NCBI GenBank assembly: GCA_963730535.1
Contig: CAVSRU010000018.1
Span: 248,001 to 312,000 of the forward strand
From: DASSUW01 sp963730535
GTDB lineage: Bacteria; Actinomycetota; Thermoleophilia; Solirubrobacterales; Solirubrobacteraceae
Direction of reading: 5' to 3'
DNA length: 64,000 nucleotides
Shown here: positions 14,311-23,353 of the stretch, in pieces
Numbering within the stretch: position 1 is the first letter of the stretch
How the letters are laid out: every line of letters begins with the position of its first letter
The notes under the pieces: generated by a model
What the model saw: only the letters and a program-made list of their open reading frames with translations
Database searches by the model: none
Told to the model about the DNA's origin: nothing
Program-made: the position numbers and the translations under genes

Positions 14311-15198
14311 CTACCCCTCGTGCGAGCCGGTTGAAACGAGCAGCTCGAGCAGCGCCTTCTGCGCGTGCCGGCGGTTCTCGGCCTGGTCCCAGATGCGCTG
14401 GCGCTCGCCGTAGAGCACGCCGTCGGTGATCTCCTCTCCCGGATGGGCCGGGAGGCAGTGCAACGCGAACGCGTGGGGCGCCGCGCGGTCGAGCAGCGCC
14501 TCGTCGAGCCGATACGGCGCCAGCGCAGCGCGGCGGCGCTCCGCCTCGGTCTCGTCGTCGTTGAGCGACACCCAGACGTCGGTGTACACGGCGTCGGCCC
14601 CGGCGACGGCCTCCTGCGGGTCCTCGAAGCTCTTCGCGCCCGCCTCCGGCTCGAGCTGGAACCCGGCGGGGGCCGCCACGCGCACCTCCACACCCGCGAG
14701 CGCACCCACGAGTGCGAGCGATCGCGCCACGTTGTTCCCGTCCCCGACGTATGCGAGCACCCGGCCCTCGATCGAGCCGAACGCCTCGCGCATGGTCATC
14801 AGGTCGGCGAGCGCCTGGCACGGATGGTGGAGCGGCGAGAGCATGTTCACGACCGGCACCGACGCGTGCTCGGCCAGCCCGTTCAGCCGCTCCTCGGACC
14901 CGGTTCGCAAGCCGATCGCCGCGACGTGCCGGGAGAGCACCAGCGCGGTGTCGCGCAGCGACTCGCCGCGAGTGAGCTGGAGCTCGCCCGTGCGCAGGAC
15001 CATCGGATGGCCGCCGAGCTCGACCACGCCGGCCTCGAACGACACGCGCGTGCGCGTCGAGGGGTGTTCGAACAGCAGCGCGACCGTGCGGCCGTCGAGC
15101 GCCCGCGACGCGGCGGGCGCCCCCTTGAGGGCGAGCGCACGGTCGAGCAGCGACGTGAGCTGCCCAGGGGTGAGCTCGGTGCCGTCGAGGAAGTGCAG
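14311..15198 (-). CDS. argF: Ornithine carbamoyltransferase, apparent CTG start
   Basis: 295 aa if started at CTG 15198. Makes citrulline from ornithine and carbamoyl phosphate (arginine pathway). The carbamoyl-phosphate motif FEHPSTRTRVSFE, the HPCQALADLMTM block and the ornithine-site HCLPAHPGEE are all intact. The N-terminus (LHFLDGTELTPGQLTSLLDR) aligns with the normal enzyme start. Between the upstream in-frame stop (in the ~15226 area) and this point there is no ATG, GTG or TTG. The CTG is preceded by TACACT with 7 nt spacing, the same leaderless pattern seen at many genes here. The next in-frame standard starts would remove the STRTR motif or part of the domain. Confidence 0.9.
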   Translation of the reverse strand: MHFLDGTELTPGQLTSLLDRALALKGAPAASRALDGRTVALLFEHPSTRTRVSFEAGVVELGGHPMVLRTGELQLTRGESLRDTALVLSRHVAAIGLRTGSEERLNGLAEHASVPVVNMLSPLHHPCQALADLMTMREAFGSIEGRVLAYVGDGNNVARSLALVGALAGVEVRVAAPAGFQLEPEAGAKSFEDPQEAVAGADAVYTDVWVSLNDDETEAERRRAALAPYRLDEALLDRAAPHAFALHCLPAHPGEEITDGVLYGERQRIWDQAENRRHAQKALLELLVSTGSHEG

Positions 15199-15205
15199 GC
15201 GCCGG

Positions 15206-15211
15206 AGTGTA
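15206..15211 (-). promoter_or_regulatory. Candidate -10 box supporting the CTG start of argF
   Basis: TACACT on the minus strand lies exactly 7 nt before the CTG at 15198. The same spacing recurs at ordinary GTG/ATG starts in the window, so transcription may begin at the CTG itself. Confidence 0.5.
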
Positions 15212-15240
15212 CGGTCGTGCCTGTTTTACTGCAGCGCATC

Positions 15241-15612
15241 ATGCGCATCGCCCTCGCCGCCCTCCTTCTCGCCCTCACGCTCGCTGCGTGCGGAGGCGAC
15301 GACAGCGGCGGCGGCGGCGAGCAGCCCGCCTCGTCCGGCGAGTGCGCGGGCGACGCGGTCGTGATCCGCATGGCCGACATCAAGTTCGACCCGCAGAAGG
15401 CCACCGCCCGCGCCGGCCAGCAGATCTGCTGGCCCAACGAGGACGAGGTCGAGCACGACGTGACCGCCGAGTCGGGCGCCACCTTCAAGTCCCAGCTCTA
15501 CGGCAAGGGCGAGACGTTCACGGCGACGGTCGAGAAGCCCGGCCGCGTCGAGTACATCTGCACGATCCACCCGGGCATGACCGGGTCGATCGAGGTGACG
15601 GGCCGCCGGTAG
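15241..15612 (+). CDS. Cupredoxin (plastocyanin-like) lipoprotein
   Basis: 123 aa. A lipoprotein signal peptide (ALAALLLALTLAAC, lipobox LAAC) and a short Gly/Ser linker lead to one cupredoxin domain. Copper ligands are visible: His in EVEHDVTAESG, and Cys, His and Met in YICTIHPGMTG. It should be a membrane-anchored extracytoplasmic electron carrier or copper-binding protein. The ATG at 15241 lies 42 nt from the divergent argF start. Followed by repeat element copy 2 about 14 nt after the stop. Confidence 0.88.
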   Translation: MRIALAALLLALTLAACGGDDSGGGGEQPASSGECAGDAVVIRMADIKFDPQKATARAGQQICWPNEDEVEHDVTAESGATFKSQLYGKGETFTATVEKPGRVEYICTIHPGMTGSIEVTGRR

Positions 15613-15626
15613 GCGGCGGCTTCGGC

Positions 15627-15890
15627 TCCGGCGAACGTCAACGGCGGCTGGGTAGGGAGGCTGGGAGCCGGCCGCGCGCTCGTCCGTCAAGGCGGGGAAA
15701 GGTGGATTTCGGTGCGGCCACGATCATCGAAATCCACCTTTGTGCGCTTCTAGAGCACAAAGGTGGATTTGGAGATATCTCCAACCACCGAAGTACACGA
15801 AACCCCGGCTTGACCACCGCGACGAGGAGGGACCGACGGCACGGCCGGCTCCCTCACCTCCCCACCCAGCGCAGTTGCCGTTCCCGGACT
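15627..15890. repeat. Palindrome-rich intergenic element, copy 2
   Basis: Occupies the whole gap between the cupredoxin and SnoaL-like genes. The left end GCGAACGTCAACGGCGGC (from 15631) continues with TGGGTAGGGAGG, GGGAGCCGGCC (to ~15671). The right end (15843-15886) is its imperfect complement, giving ~42-bp terminal inverted repeats. The core differs completely from copy 1: AAAGGTGGATTTCG (15698-15711) pairs with 15728-15741; AAATCCACCTTTGTGC (15730-15745) pairs perfectly with GCACAAAGGTGGATTT (15755-15770); and TTGGAGATATCTCCAA (15769-15784) is a palindrome flanked by GGTGG/CCACC. These arms are mutually exclusive, so alternative structures are possible. No coding content. Confidence 0.78.
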
Positions 15891-16377
15891 AACCGCGCAG
15901 GCCGAAACCGCGCAACACAAGCAGGGCCTTCTCGCCCATCGTGCCGGGCCGCGGCAGAACCCCGAGGTCGCGGGCGGCTCCGTGGACGTCGAAGAACGCC
16001 CGGGCGCGCAGGAGGCGGTCGTCGCGGAGCTCCGCGTAGACGACGGCGTGGACGACGAGGAAGCGGCCGGTGGGCGCGACGCCGGCGATCGGGCCCTGGT
16101 GGGTGCCGAGGAGCTTGCACGGCGCGCACGCGAAGTCGCCGTTCGCGAGCCGCTCGCCGGTCGCGTTCACGCGCGCGTCCGGGAACGCGGACCACAGGCG
16201 CCGGGCGTGCGCCGCGAGCGCGGCGGCTCCCTCCAGCGGCGCGGGCGTGAGCGGGTCCTCGTAGTGGAACTCCTCGTCGCAGAGCGGCGCGAACGCCCCG
16301 GGATCGCGACCGGACCAGGCGCGCTCCCACGCGTCGAACAGTGCGTCCACGTCCACGCGGCCATGATGGCGGGTCAT
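15889..16377 (-). CDS. SnoaL/NTF2-like protein (polyketide-cyclase fold)
   Basis: 162 aa. Reads VDALFDAWERAWSGRDPGAF, FHYEDPLTPAPLEG, ARRLWSAFPDARVNATGE, then GTHQGPIAGVAPTGR, the cone-shaped SnoaL/NTF2-like fold used by polyketide cyclases and many small hydrolases or isomerases. Ligand unknown. The ATG at 16375-16377 overlaps the ATG of the divergent MFS gene (16376-16378) in the palindrome CATG; a GTG at 16356 is the alternative. The last residues include the KALLVLRGFGLRG end. Confidence 0.75.
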   Translation of the reverse strand: MTRHHGRVDVDALFDAWERAWSGRDPGAFAPLCDEEFHYEDPLTPAPLEGAAALAAHARRLWSAFPDARVNATGERLANGDFACAPCKLLGTHQGPIAGVAPTGRFLVVHAVVYAELRDDRLLRARAFFDVHGAARDLGVLPRPGTMGEKALLVLRGFGLRG

Positions 16378-17584
16378 GCGCGAGCTGCTCCGCCACCGCA
16401 ACTTCCGGCTGCTGTTCCTGGGCCAGGGGCTGAGCACGATCGGCGATCGGATCGTGTTCGTCGCGCTCGCGCTGTACGTGACCGACATCGGCACGCCGAG
16501 CGACGTCGGCGTCGTGCTCGCCTGCCATGCGCTGCCGCTCGTCGGCTTCGTGCTGATCGGTGGCGTGTGGGCGGACCGGCTGCCGCGCCACCTCGTCGTC
16601 GTGACCACCGACCTCGTCCGCTTCGGGTTGCACGCGCTGCTCGCGGCATTGATCTTCACCGGCGCCGTCGAGATCTGGCACATCGCGGTCATCGAGGCGG
16701 CGTTCGGCACCGCCGAGGCGTTCTACTGGCCCGCCTACACGGGGCTCGTGCCGCAGTCGGTCCCCGAGGAGGAGATCCAGTCGGCCAAGGCCGCGTTCGG
16801 CACGCTGGACACCATCGCCCAGTTCCTCGGGCCGGCGCTGGCCACCGCGCTGGTGCTGGGGATCGGCCCCGGCTACGCGTTCGCGCTCGACGCCGCGACG
16901 TTCCTCGCGTCGGCCGCCCTGCTCGTTCGTCTGCGTCCCCGCCCCCGTGGCGAGGTGCCGGTCCGCACGACGGTGCTCGCCGAGCTGCGCGAGGGGTGGA
17001 CGGAGGTGCGCTCGCGGGCGTGGGTGTGGGCGATCATCGCCGCCGCGTCGCTTGGCCTGCTGGTCTGCTTCGGCCCGTGGATGACGCTCGGCCCCACGGT
17101 GTCGATCGAGCACTACGGCACCCGCGCGGTCTACGGGATCCTGGCCGCCGTGATGGGCGCAGGCACGGTCGCGGGCGCGCTGCTCGGCTTCCGCTGGCGG
17201 CCCCGCTACCCGATGCGGCTGGGGATGCTCCTCTGCTTCCCCTTCCCGGTCACGGTCGGCCTGTTCGCGCTCGGCGCGCCGGTTGCGGTACTGGTCGTCC
17301 TCTTCGCGCTCACCGGCGCCGGCCTCGCGCTGTTCGGCATCTGGTGGGAGACGGCGCTGGCGCAGCGCATCCCGCCGCACACGCTCTCGCGGGTGACGGC
17401 CTACGACTGGATGGGCTCGCTCGCGCTGCTGCCGATCGGGTACGTGCTCGCCGGGCCGCTGGGCGAGGCGCTCGGCGCCGTCGAGGTGCTGGCCGTCGGC
17501 AGCCTGCTGGGGCTCGCCGCGTTCGCCGCCAGCCTCACGGTGAGCGGCGTCTGGACACTGGAGCGGATCAGCCGGGAAGCGTGA
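16376..17584 (+). CDS. Major facilitator superfamily exporter
   Basis: 402 aa with about 12 hydrophobic helices, MFS_3/EntS-like. N-terminal MRELLRHRNFRLLFLGQGLS is followed by IGDRIVFVALALYV, typical of the multidrug/enterobactin exporter branch; the loop WADRLPRHLVVVTTDLVR corresponds to the MFS motif A region (G-x-x-x-D-R/K). The substrate is not deducible. Its start overlaps the divergent SnoaL gene start. Its last 17 nt overlap the convergent PhzF gene. Confidence 0.85.
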   Translation: MRELLRHRNFRLLFLGQGLSTIGDRIVFVALALYVTDIGTPSDVGVVLACHALPLVGFVLIGGVWADRLPRHLVVVTTDLVRFGLHALLAALIFTGAVEIWHIAVIEAAFGTAEAFYWPAYTGLVPQSVPEEEIQSAKAAFGTLDTIAQFLGPALATALVLGIGPGYAFALDAATFLASAALLVRLRPRPRGEVPVRTTVLAELREGWTEVRSRAWVWAIIAAASLGLLVCFGPWMTLGPTVSIEHYGTRAVYGILAAVMGAGTVAGALLGFRWRPRYPMRLGMLLCFPFPVTVGLFALGAPVAVLVVLFALTGAGLALFGIWWETALAQRIPPHTLSRVTAYDWMGSLALLPIGYVLAGPLGEALGAVEVLAVGSLLGLAAFAASLTVSGVWTLERISREA

Positions 17585-18413
17585 GCGTTCCCCGGATCAG
17601 CACGACGACGTCGCCGCTGACCCGCACGCGGTCCCCATCGACCTCGGCGTGCAACCGGCTGGGGCGGCCGATCTCCACGCCCTGCGTCACGTCGAGCCGT
17701 TCGGTGCCCACGCGCTCGTGCAGGTAGGCGAGGAGCGGCCCGGCCGCCGACCCGGTCGCCGGGTCCTCGTCGTCGAGCTCGCTGGGGAACGAGCGGGTGC
17801 GGGCGGTCTCGCCGTCGACCGCGCAGACGTAGAGGTTGAAGGTCTCGTCCGCGAGCGCCTGGATCGCGGGACGGTCGGCGTGGGCGCGCGAGAGCGCGTC
17901 GGCGCCGGCGACCGGCAGGACCAGGGTCTGGAGGCCGGTGGAGACGAACTGGGGCGTCAGCGTCGGGTGGCCGTCCTCGGGGCTCAGGCCCGCCGCGGCG
18001 AGCACGGCCGCCGGGTCGGGCTCGGCGCCGAAGACGGCCGGCTCCTGCAGCACCGAGGCGCGGGCGCGATCGCCCTCACGCTCCACCCGCACGGGCTGGA
18101 TGCCGGCCCGCGTCTGCTGGCGGTACTCGACGCGGTCCTCGCCGCGCTCGAGGGCGACCGCGACTGCCGTCCCGAGCGACGGGTGGCCGGCGAACGGGAT
18201 CTCCTCCGCAGGCGTCCAGATCCGGTTGCGGTAGTCGGCGCCGTCGGCGGTCGGCGGCTGCACGAACGTCGTCTCCACCAGCCGCGTCTCGCGCGCGAAC
18301 GCGAGCATCACCTCGTCGGGCACACCGGCCGCGTCGTGCACGACCGCGAGCCCGTTGCCGGCCAGGGGCGTGTCGGTGAAGACGTCGAGCAGCGTGTACG
18401 GATGCTGGGTCAG
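17568..18413 (-). CDS. PhzF-family isomerase/epimerase-like protein, apparent CTG start
   Basis: 281 aa if started at CTG 18413. PhzF fold markers: YTLLDVFTDTPLAGNGLAVV at the N-terminus, ETTFVQPP (active-site Glu region), EEIPFAGHPSLGTAVAV and DDEDPATGSAAGPL at the domain-2 repeat. Members isomerise small metabolites; the substrate here is unknown. No ATG, GTG or TTG lies between thiG's last codons and the first conserved residues. A CTG overlaps the thiG stop as CTGA, just like ATGA/GTGA coupling, so it likely is the start (MTQHPYTLLDVF). Translationally coupled to the thiamine genes but not a known thiamine enzyme. Confidence 0.83.
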   Translation of the reverse strand: MTQHPYTLLDVFTDTPLAGNGLAVVHDAAGVPDEVMLAFARETRLVETTFVQPPTADGADYRNRIWTPAEEIPFAGHPSLGTAVAVALERGEDRVEYRQQTRAGIQPVRVEREGDRARASVLQEPAVFGAEPDPAAVLAAAGLSPEDGHPTLTPQFVSTGLQTLVLPVAGADALSRAHADRPAIQALADETFNLYVCAVDGETARTRSFPSELDDEDPATGSAAGPLLAYLHERVGTERLDVTQGVEIGRPSRLHAEVDGDRVRVSGDVVVLIRGTLTLPG

Positions 18414-19198
18414 AACTCGGCCACGCCTTCCTCGGGCGTGGAGGCCTGGGCGTACAGGCGACGGGGGATGCGGCCGGCCCGGAACGCCAGCCGGCCACCC
18501 TCGGTGCCGAGGCGGACCGCGCGGGCCATCGCCACCGGGTCCTCGGCGCGGGAGATCGCGCTCGCGCACAGCACCGCGTCGCAGCCGAGCTCCATCGCCA
18601 GCGCCGCGTCGGACGCCGTGCCGATGCCGGCGTCGAGGATCACCGGCACCTTCGCGCGCTCCCGGATGAGCCGGAGGTTGTAGGTGTTGAGCAGGCCCAT
18701 GCCGGAGCCGATCGGGGAGCCGAGCGGCATCACCGCGGCGCAGCCGACGTCCTCGAGCCGCCGCGCCAGGATCGGGTCGTCGTTGGTGTAGGGCAGGACC
18801 GTGAAGCCGTCGTCGACGAGCTCCTCGGCGGCTTCGAGCAGCGCCGGCGCGTCGGGCAGCAGCGTGCGCTCGTCGCCGATCACCTCGAGCTTGACCCAGT
18901 CGGTCTCGAACGCCTCACGAGCGAGCTTGGCGGTGAGCACCGCGTCACGTGCCGTGAAGCAGCCGGCGGTGTTCGGCAGCAGGCGCACGCCGGCGCCGTC
19001 GAGCACCTCGACGATCGAGCCGTGCCGGCCCGGCTCGATGCGCCGGAGAGCGACGGTGACGAGCTCGGTGCCGGACGCCTCGATGGCGGCGGCGAGCGCG
19101 TCGAGCGAGCGGAAGCCGCCGGTCCCGAGCAGCAGCCGCGAGCGAAGCGCGGTGCCCGCGATGGTCAGCGGATCGGTCGTGGTGTCGGTCGCGGCCAA
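18410..19198 (-). CDS. thiG: Thiazole synthase
   Basis: 262 aa TIM-barrel enzyme forming the thiazole phosphate of thiamine from deoxyxylulose-5-phosphate, ThiS-thiocarboxylate and dehydroglycine. The Schiff-base lysine is in DWVKLEVIGDE; other marks are LLLGTGGFRSL, LPNTAGCFTARDAV, MPLGSPIGSGMGL and VILDAGIGTASDAALAMELG. The TTG start at 19196-19198 lies one nt after the thiS stop, so the genes are tightly coupled. The 3' end overlaps the PhzF-family gene by 4 nt. Confidence 0.96.
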   Translation of the reverse strand: MAATDTTTDPLTIAGTALRSRLLLGTGGFRSLDALAAAIEASGTELVTVALRRIEPGRHGSIVEVLDGAGVRLLPNTAGCFTARDAVLTAKLAREAFETDWVKLEVIGDERTLLPDAPALLEAAEELVDDGFTVLPYTNDDPILARRLEDVGCAAVMPLGSPIGSGMGLLNTYNLRLIRERAKVPVILDAGIGTASDAALAMELGCDAVLCASAISRAEDPVAMARAVRLGTEGGRLAFRAGRIPRRLYAQASTPEEGVAEF

Positions 19199-19199
19199 C

Positions 19200-19406
19200 T
19201 CAGCCTCCCTGGATGGCGCGGAGCACTTCGATCCGCGCGCCGGCCTGCAGCGTGTGCGCTTCCCATTGAGTGCGAGGCACGACCTCGGCGTCGACCGCCA
19301 CGGCGATGCCGCGGCCGGCCGCCGGGAGGTCGAGCGCGTCGACGGCGGCCTTCACGGTCGCGCCCTCGGCCAGCTCGCGCTCGGCGCCGTTGAGCACGAC
19401 CTTCAT
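19200..19406 (-). CDS. thiS: Sulfur carrier protein ThiS
   Basis: 68 aa ubiquitin-like sulfur carrier. Starts MKVVLNGAERELAEGATVKA and ends in the required Gly-Gly (AIQGG), which is adenylated and thiocarboxylated before donating sulfur to ThiG. The ATG overlaps the thiO stop as ATGA. Part of the thiO-thiS-thiG operon behind a TPP riboswitch. Confidence 0.94.
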   Translation of the reverse strand: MKVVLNGAERELAEGATVKAAVDALDLPAAGRGIAVAVDAEVVPRTQWEAHTLQAGARIEVLRAIQGG

Positions 19407-20521
19407 ACCGCGACCCCCGCGAAGCGGCGCGGGTCGGCGGGCGCGGCCCACTCCGGGAGCGGCTCGTCGCAGGCGGCGGCGACCGCCAGCTCGGCCGTAA
19501 CCGGCGCGAGCAGGATCCCGTTGCGGAAGTGGCCGGCGGCCCAGAGCAGCCCGTCGAGCGCGCCGTGCCCGATGGCCGGGAGGTTGTCGGGCGTGGCGGG
19601 GCGCAGCCCGGCGCGCAGCTCCTCGATCTCGAGCTCCAGCACGCCGGGGACGATCTCGCTGACGTCGCGCAGCAGCTCGTAGACGCCGCCCGCCGTGGGC
19701 GCGGTGTCGTGGCCCCGCTCCTCCATCGTGGCGCCGAGGACGTACCCACCGTCGGCGCGCGGGACGAGGTAGCCGTCGGCGCCGCGGATCGTGCGCTCGA
19801 CGAGGCCGGGGCCGCGCGGGTCGCGCAGGCGCATGACCTGGCCCTTGACCGGGCGGACGGGGACGCGGGCGCCCTCCGGCACGTCGATCGCCCCCGTTCC
19901 GGGGGCGAGCAGGACGCGGTCGGCGGCGACGGTCTCGCCGCCCGCGAGGCGAAGCCCGGTCGCGCGGTCGCCGTCGGTGACGAGCGCGTCGGCGCGCGCG
20001 TGTCGCAGCTCGCCGCCCGCCTGCGCGAACGCGGCGGCGAGCGCTGCGACGAGACGCCGCGGGTCGACCGAGTGGTCGCCGGGGACGTCGAGGGCGAGGC
20101 GCACGGTCGGCGCGAGCGCGGGCTCGACTCGCCGGGCGGCGCTCGGGAGCAGGCGCTCGACCTCGAGGCCGAGCTCGCGGCGGAAGGCGAGCATCCGGTC
20201 GAGGGCTTCCGCCTCGTCGCGGTCGCGGGCGACGACGAGCGTGCCGGTGGGCCGGTAGCCGGGATCGACGCCGCTCGCCGCCAGCTCGTCGGCGAAGCCG
20301 CGATAGGCGCGCGCGGCGCGCAGGCCGAGCTCCACAAGCGGGGCGTCGCCGAAGTCGGACTCGGCGACCGGCGCGAGCATGCCGGCGGCGACCTCCCACG
20401 CGCCGGGCTCGCCGGCGTCGAGGACGAGCGTGCGCAGGCCGCGCTGAGCCGCGCGCCACGCGCAGGCGAGGCCGATCGCCCCGCCGCCCGCTACGGCGAG
20501 GTCATACGTGCTCGAGGTCAC
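19403..20521 (-). CDS. thiO: Glycine oxidase ThiO
   Basis: 372 aa FAD-dependent amine oxidase. The dinucleotide motif AVAGGGAIGLACAWRAAQRG is at the N-terminus; GTGAIDVPEGARVPVRPVKG and the C-terminal LLWAAGHFRNGILLAPVTAE block match glycine oxidases. It oxidises glycine to the imine used by ThiG. The GTG at 20519-20521 is the first codon downstream of the TPP riboswitch, whose end is within about 15 nt, so ribosome access can be controlled by the switch. First gene of thiOSG. Confidence 0.95.
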   Translation of the reverse strand: MTSSTYDLAVAGGGAIGLACAWRAAQRGLRTLVLDAGEPGAWEVAAGMLAPVAESDFGDAPLVELGLRAARAYRGFADELAASGVDPGYRPTGTLVVARDRDEAEALDRMLAFRRELGLEVERLLPSAARRVEPALAPTVRLALDVPGDHSVDPRRLVAALAAAFAQAGGELRHARADALVTDGDRATGLRLAGGETVAADRVLLAPGTGAIDVPEGARVPVRPVKGQVMRLRDPRGPGLVERTIRGADGYLVPRADGGYVLGATMEERGHDTAPTAGGVYELLRDVSEIVPGVLELEIEELRAGLRPATPDNLPAIGHGALDGLLWAAGHFRNGILLAPVTAELAVAAACDEPLPEWAAPADPRRFAGVAV

Positions 20522-20533
20522 TGCTGGACATTC

Positions 20534-20628
20534 CCTCCCTACGCCGGCACTACCCGGATCAGGTTCGACGGTCGGCGGCCCGGTGCCACCCTCTCAGCCC
20601 GCTCGCGGGCTCCCGTATCGGACCCCGA
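20534..20628 (-). ncRNA. TPP riboswitch (THI element)
   Basis: Read on the minus strand, GGGGTCCGATACGGG leads to CTGAGAGGGTGGCACC (pyrimidine-sensing arm; CTGAGA at 20597-20592), then GAACCTGATCCGGGTAG (pyrophosphate arm; 20566-20550) and GCCGGCGTAGGGA closing the structure. It sits directly upstream of thiO. Because the gene start is close to the 3' stem, repression at the level of translation initiation is likely. I found no second THI element for the divergent thiE. Confidence 0.95.
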
Positions 20629-20651
20629 ATTGTAGAGGCCCCGGGGGCCCC

Positions 20652-20692
20652 GCCCAACGGGCCATTCCGTGCAGAGCGATGTCCCGTTGGGC
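20652..20692. promoter_or_regulatory. Perfect 10-bp inverted repeat upstream of thiE
   Basis: GCCCAACGGG (20652-20661) pairs exactly with CCCGTTGGGC (20683-20692) around a 21-nt loop. It lies between the riboswitch region and the thiE start. It could be an operator, a 5' UTR hairpin or part of the divergent promoter region; function unknown. Confidence 0.5.
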
Positions 20693-20718
20693 ACCCCCTG
20701 CTGCCAGACTGCCTTGCG

Positions 20719-21360
20719 ATGACTCCGCGCGAGCGAATCGGCGCCGCCCGCCTGTACCTGGTCTGCGACGCACGGCCGGTCGAGTGGCTGCGCAGCGCGC
20801 TCCGGGGAGGCGTCGACGTCGTGCAGCTGCGCGACCGCTCCCTCGACGACGGCGGGGTCGTCGCCGCAGCGCGCGCGTTCCGGGCGGCGGCCGACGAGGC
20901 GGGCGCGCTGTTCATCCTCAACGACCGCCCGGACCTCGTGGTCGCGTGCGAGGCCGACGGCGTCCACGTCGGCCAGGAGGACGCGACGCCGGCGCAGGCA
21001 CGGGCGGCGGTCGGGCCGGAGCGCGTCGTCGGCCGCTCAACCCACGCGCCGGCCCAGGCGGACGCCGCGGCGGCGGACGCGGACGTCGACTACCTCGCCG
21101 TCGGCCCGGTACACGCGACGCCGACGAAGCCCGGGCGGCTGGCGGCCGGGCTCGACTACGTGAGCTACGCGGCCCGCACCGTCGACAAGCCGTGGTTCGC
21201 GATCGGGGGGCTCGACGCGGGCAACGCGCACGAGGTCGTCGAGCGCGGGGCGACCCGGATCGTCGTCGTGCGCGCGATCACGGAGTCCGACGATCCGGAG
21301 GCCGCCGCCCGAGCGCTGCGGGCGGCGCTGGAGGACCGCGTTGGCGCGGCGCGCGCGTAA
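20719..21360 (+). CDS. thiE: Thiamine-phosphate synthase
   Basis: 213 aa TIM barrel joining the thiazole and pyrimidine moieties into thiamine phosphate. Family motifs: VDVVQLRDRSLDDGGVVAAA, LFILNDRPDLVVACEADGVH, VGQEDATPAQARA, VGRSTHAPAQADAA and VDYLAVGPVHATPTKPG. The ATG at 20719 is taken. Divergent from thiOSG and overlapped at its 3' end by a small membrane-protein gene. No TPP riboswitch was found on this side. Confidence 0.94.
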   Translation: MTPRERIGAARLYLVCDARPVEWLRSALRGGVDVVQLRDRSLDDGGVVAAARAFRAAADEAGALFILNDRPDLVVACEADGVHVGQEDATPAQARAAVGPERVVGRSTHAPAQADAAAADADVDYLAVGPVHATPTKPGRLAAGLDYVSYAARTVDKPWFAIGGLDAGNAHEVVERGATRIVVVRAITESDDPEAAARALRAALEDRVGAARA

Positions 21361-21910
21361 GCGGCGGGCGAACGCGCCGGCGAGCCGGCCCCCGCGGCCG
21401 GCGACGACGCACCGCCCGCACGACCCGGCGACGAACGGCCGCGCGACGCAGCCCAGCGGACGCGAGGCGATGGCGCGCGGCTACGCGCGCTCGCGCGAGC
21501 GGGACGAGGCGGCGCGGGCGGCGCTCGTGCCGCTGGCGCCGGGCGAGCGGCCGTGGCCGATCATCGTGTCGGCGGTCCTCGCCGCCGGGTTTGCAATCGC
21601 GAACCTGATCCTCTTGGCCGCCGGCTACGAGGTCGACGGCGAGCGGCCGGTCGTGGGCGGCCTCGCGTTCGCCGCGATCATGCTCGCCGCCGCGGTCGGC
21701 CTCTGGTACGTCAAGTACTGGGCGGTGCTCGGCTTCGAGGTCCTGCTCGGCGTCACGTTCGCCGGCGCCATGCTCTCGATCCTGCGGGCGACGAACCTCG
21801 AGGCCGTGCTCCTCAGCGTCGGCGTCATGATCCTCACCGGCCCGCTCTTCTGGCTGCTGATCCGCCAGATGGCGCGCATCCAGATGCCGAAGCGTCCGGC
21901 CCGTGACTGA
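21341..21910 (+). CDS. Small membrane protein with basic N-terminal tail (hypothetical)
   Basis: 189 aa. The first ~70 residues are Arg/Pro/Thr-rich and likely disordered; then four hydrophobic segments follow (PIIVSAVLAAGFAIANLILL; GLAFAAIMLAAAVGLWYV; WAVLGFEVLLGVTFAGAML; AVLLSVGVMILTGPLFWLLI). The TTG start at 21341 overlaps the last 20 nt of thiE; a later ATG (21470, MARGYARSRERDE) would give a shorter protein and is a realistic alternative. No family recognised. Confidence 0.6.
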   Translation: MARRARKRRANAPASRPPRPATTHRPHDPATNGRATQPSGREAMARGYARSRERDEAARAALVPLAPGERPWPIIVSAVLAAGFAIANLILLAAGYEVDGERPVVGGLAFAAIMLAAAVGLWYVKYWAVLGFEVLLGVTFAGAMLSILRATNLEAVLLSVGVMILTGPLFWLLIRQMARIQMPKRPARD

Positions 21911-21936
21911 CCCGCTCCGCTAGCCTGCGGCGCCAA

Positions 21937-23322
<1,386 letters not shown>

Positions 23323-23353
23323 AGTAACGTCGCACGACCGGCGGAGCCCACGA

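Noticed and set aside
20640..20718. Second TPP riboswitch upstream of thiE
   Set aside because: The conserved CTGAGA and ACCTGAT blocks are absent on the plus strand; only a simple inverted repeat is present.
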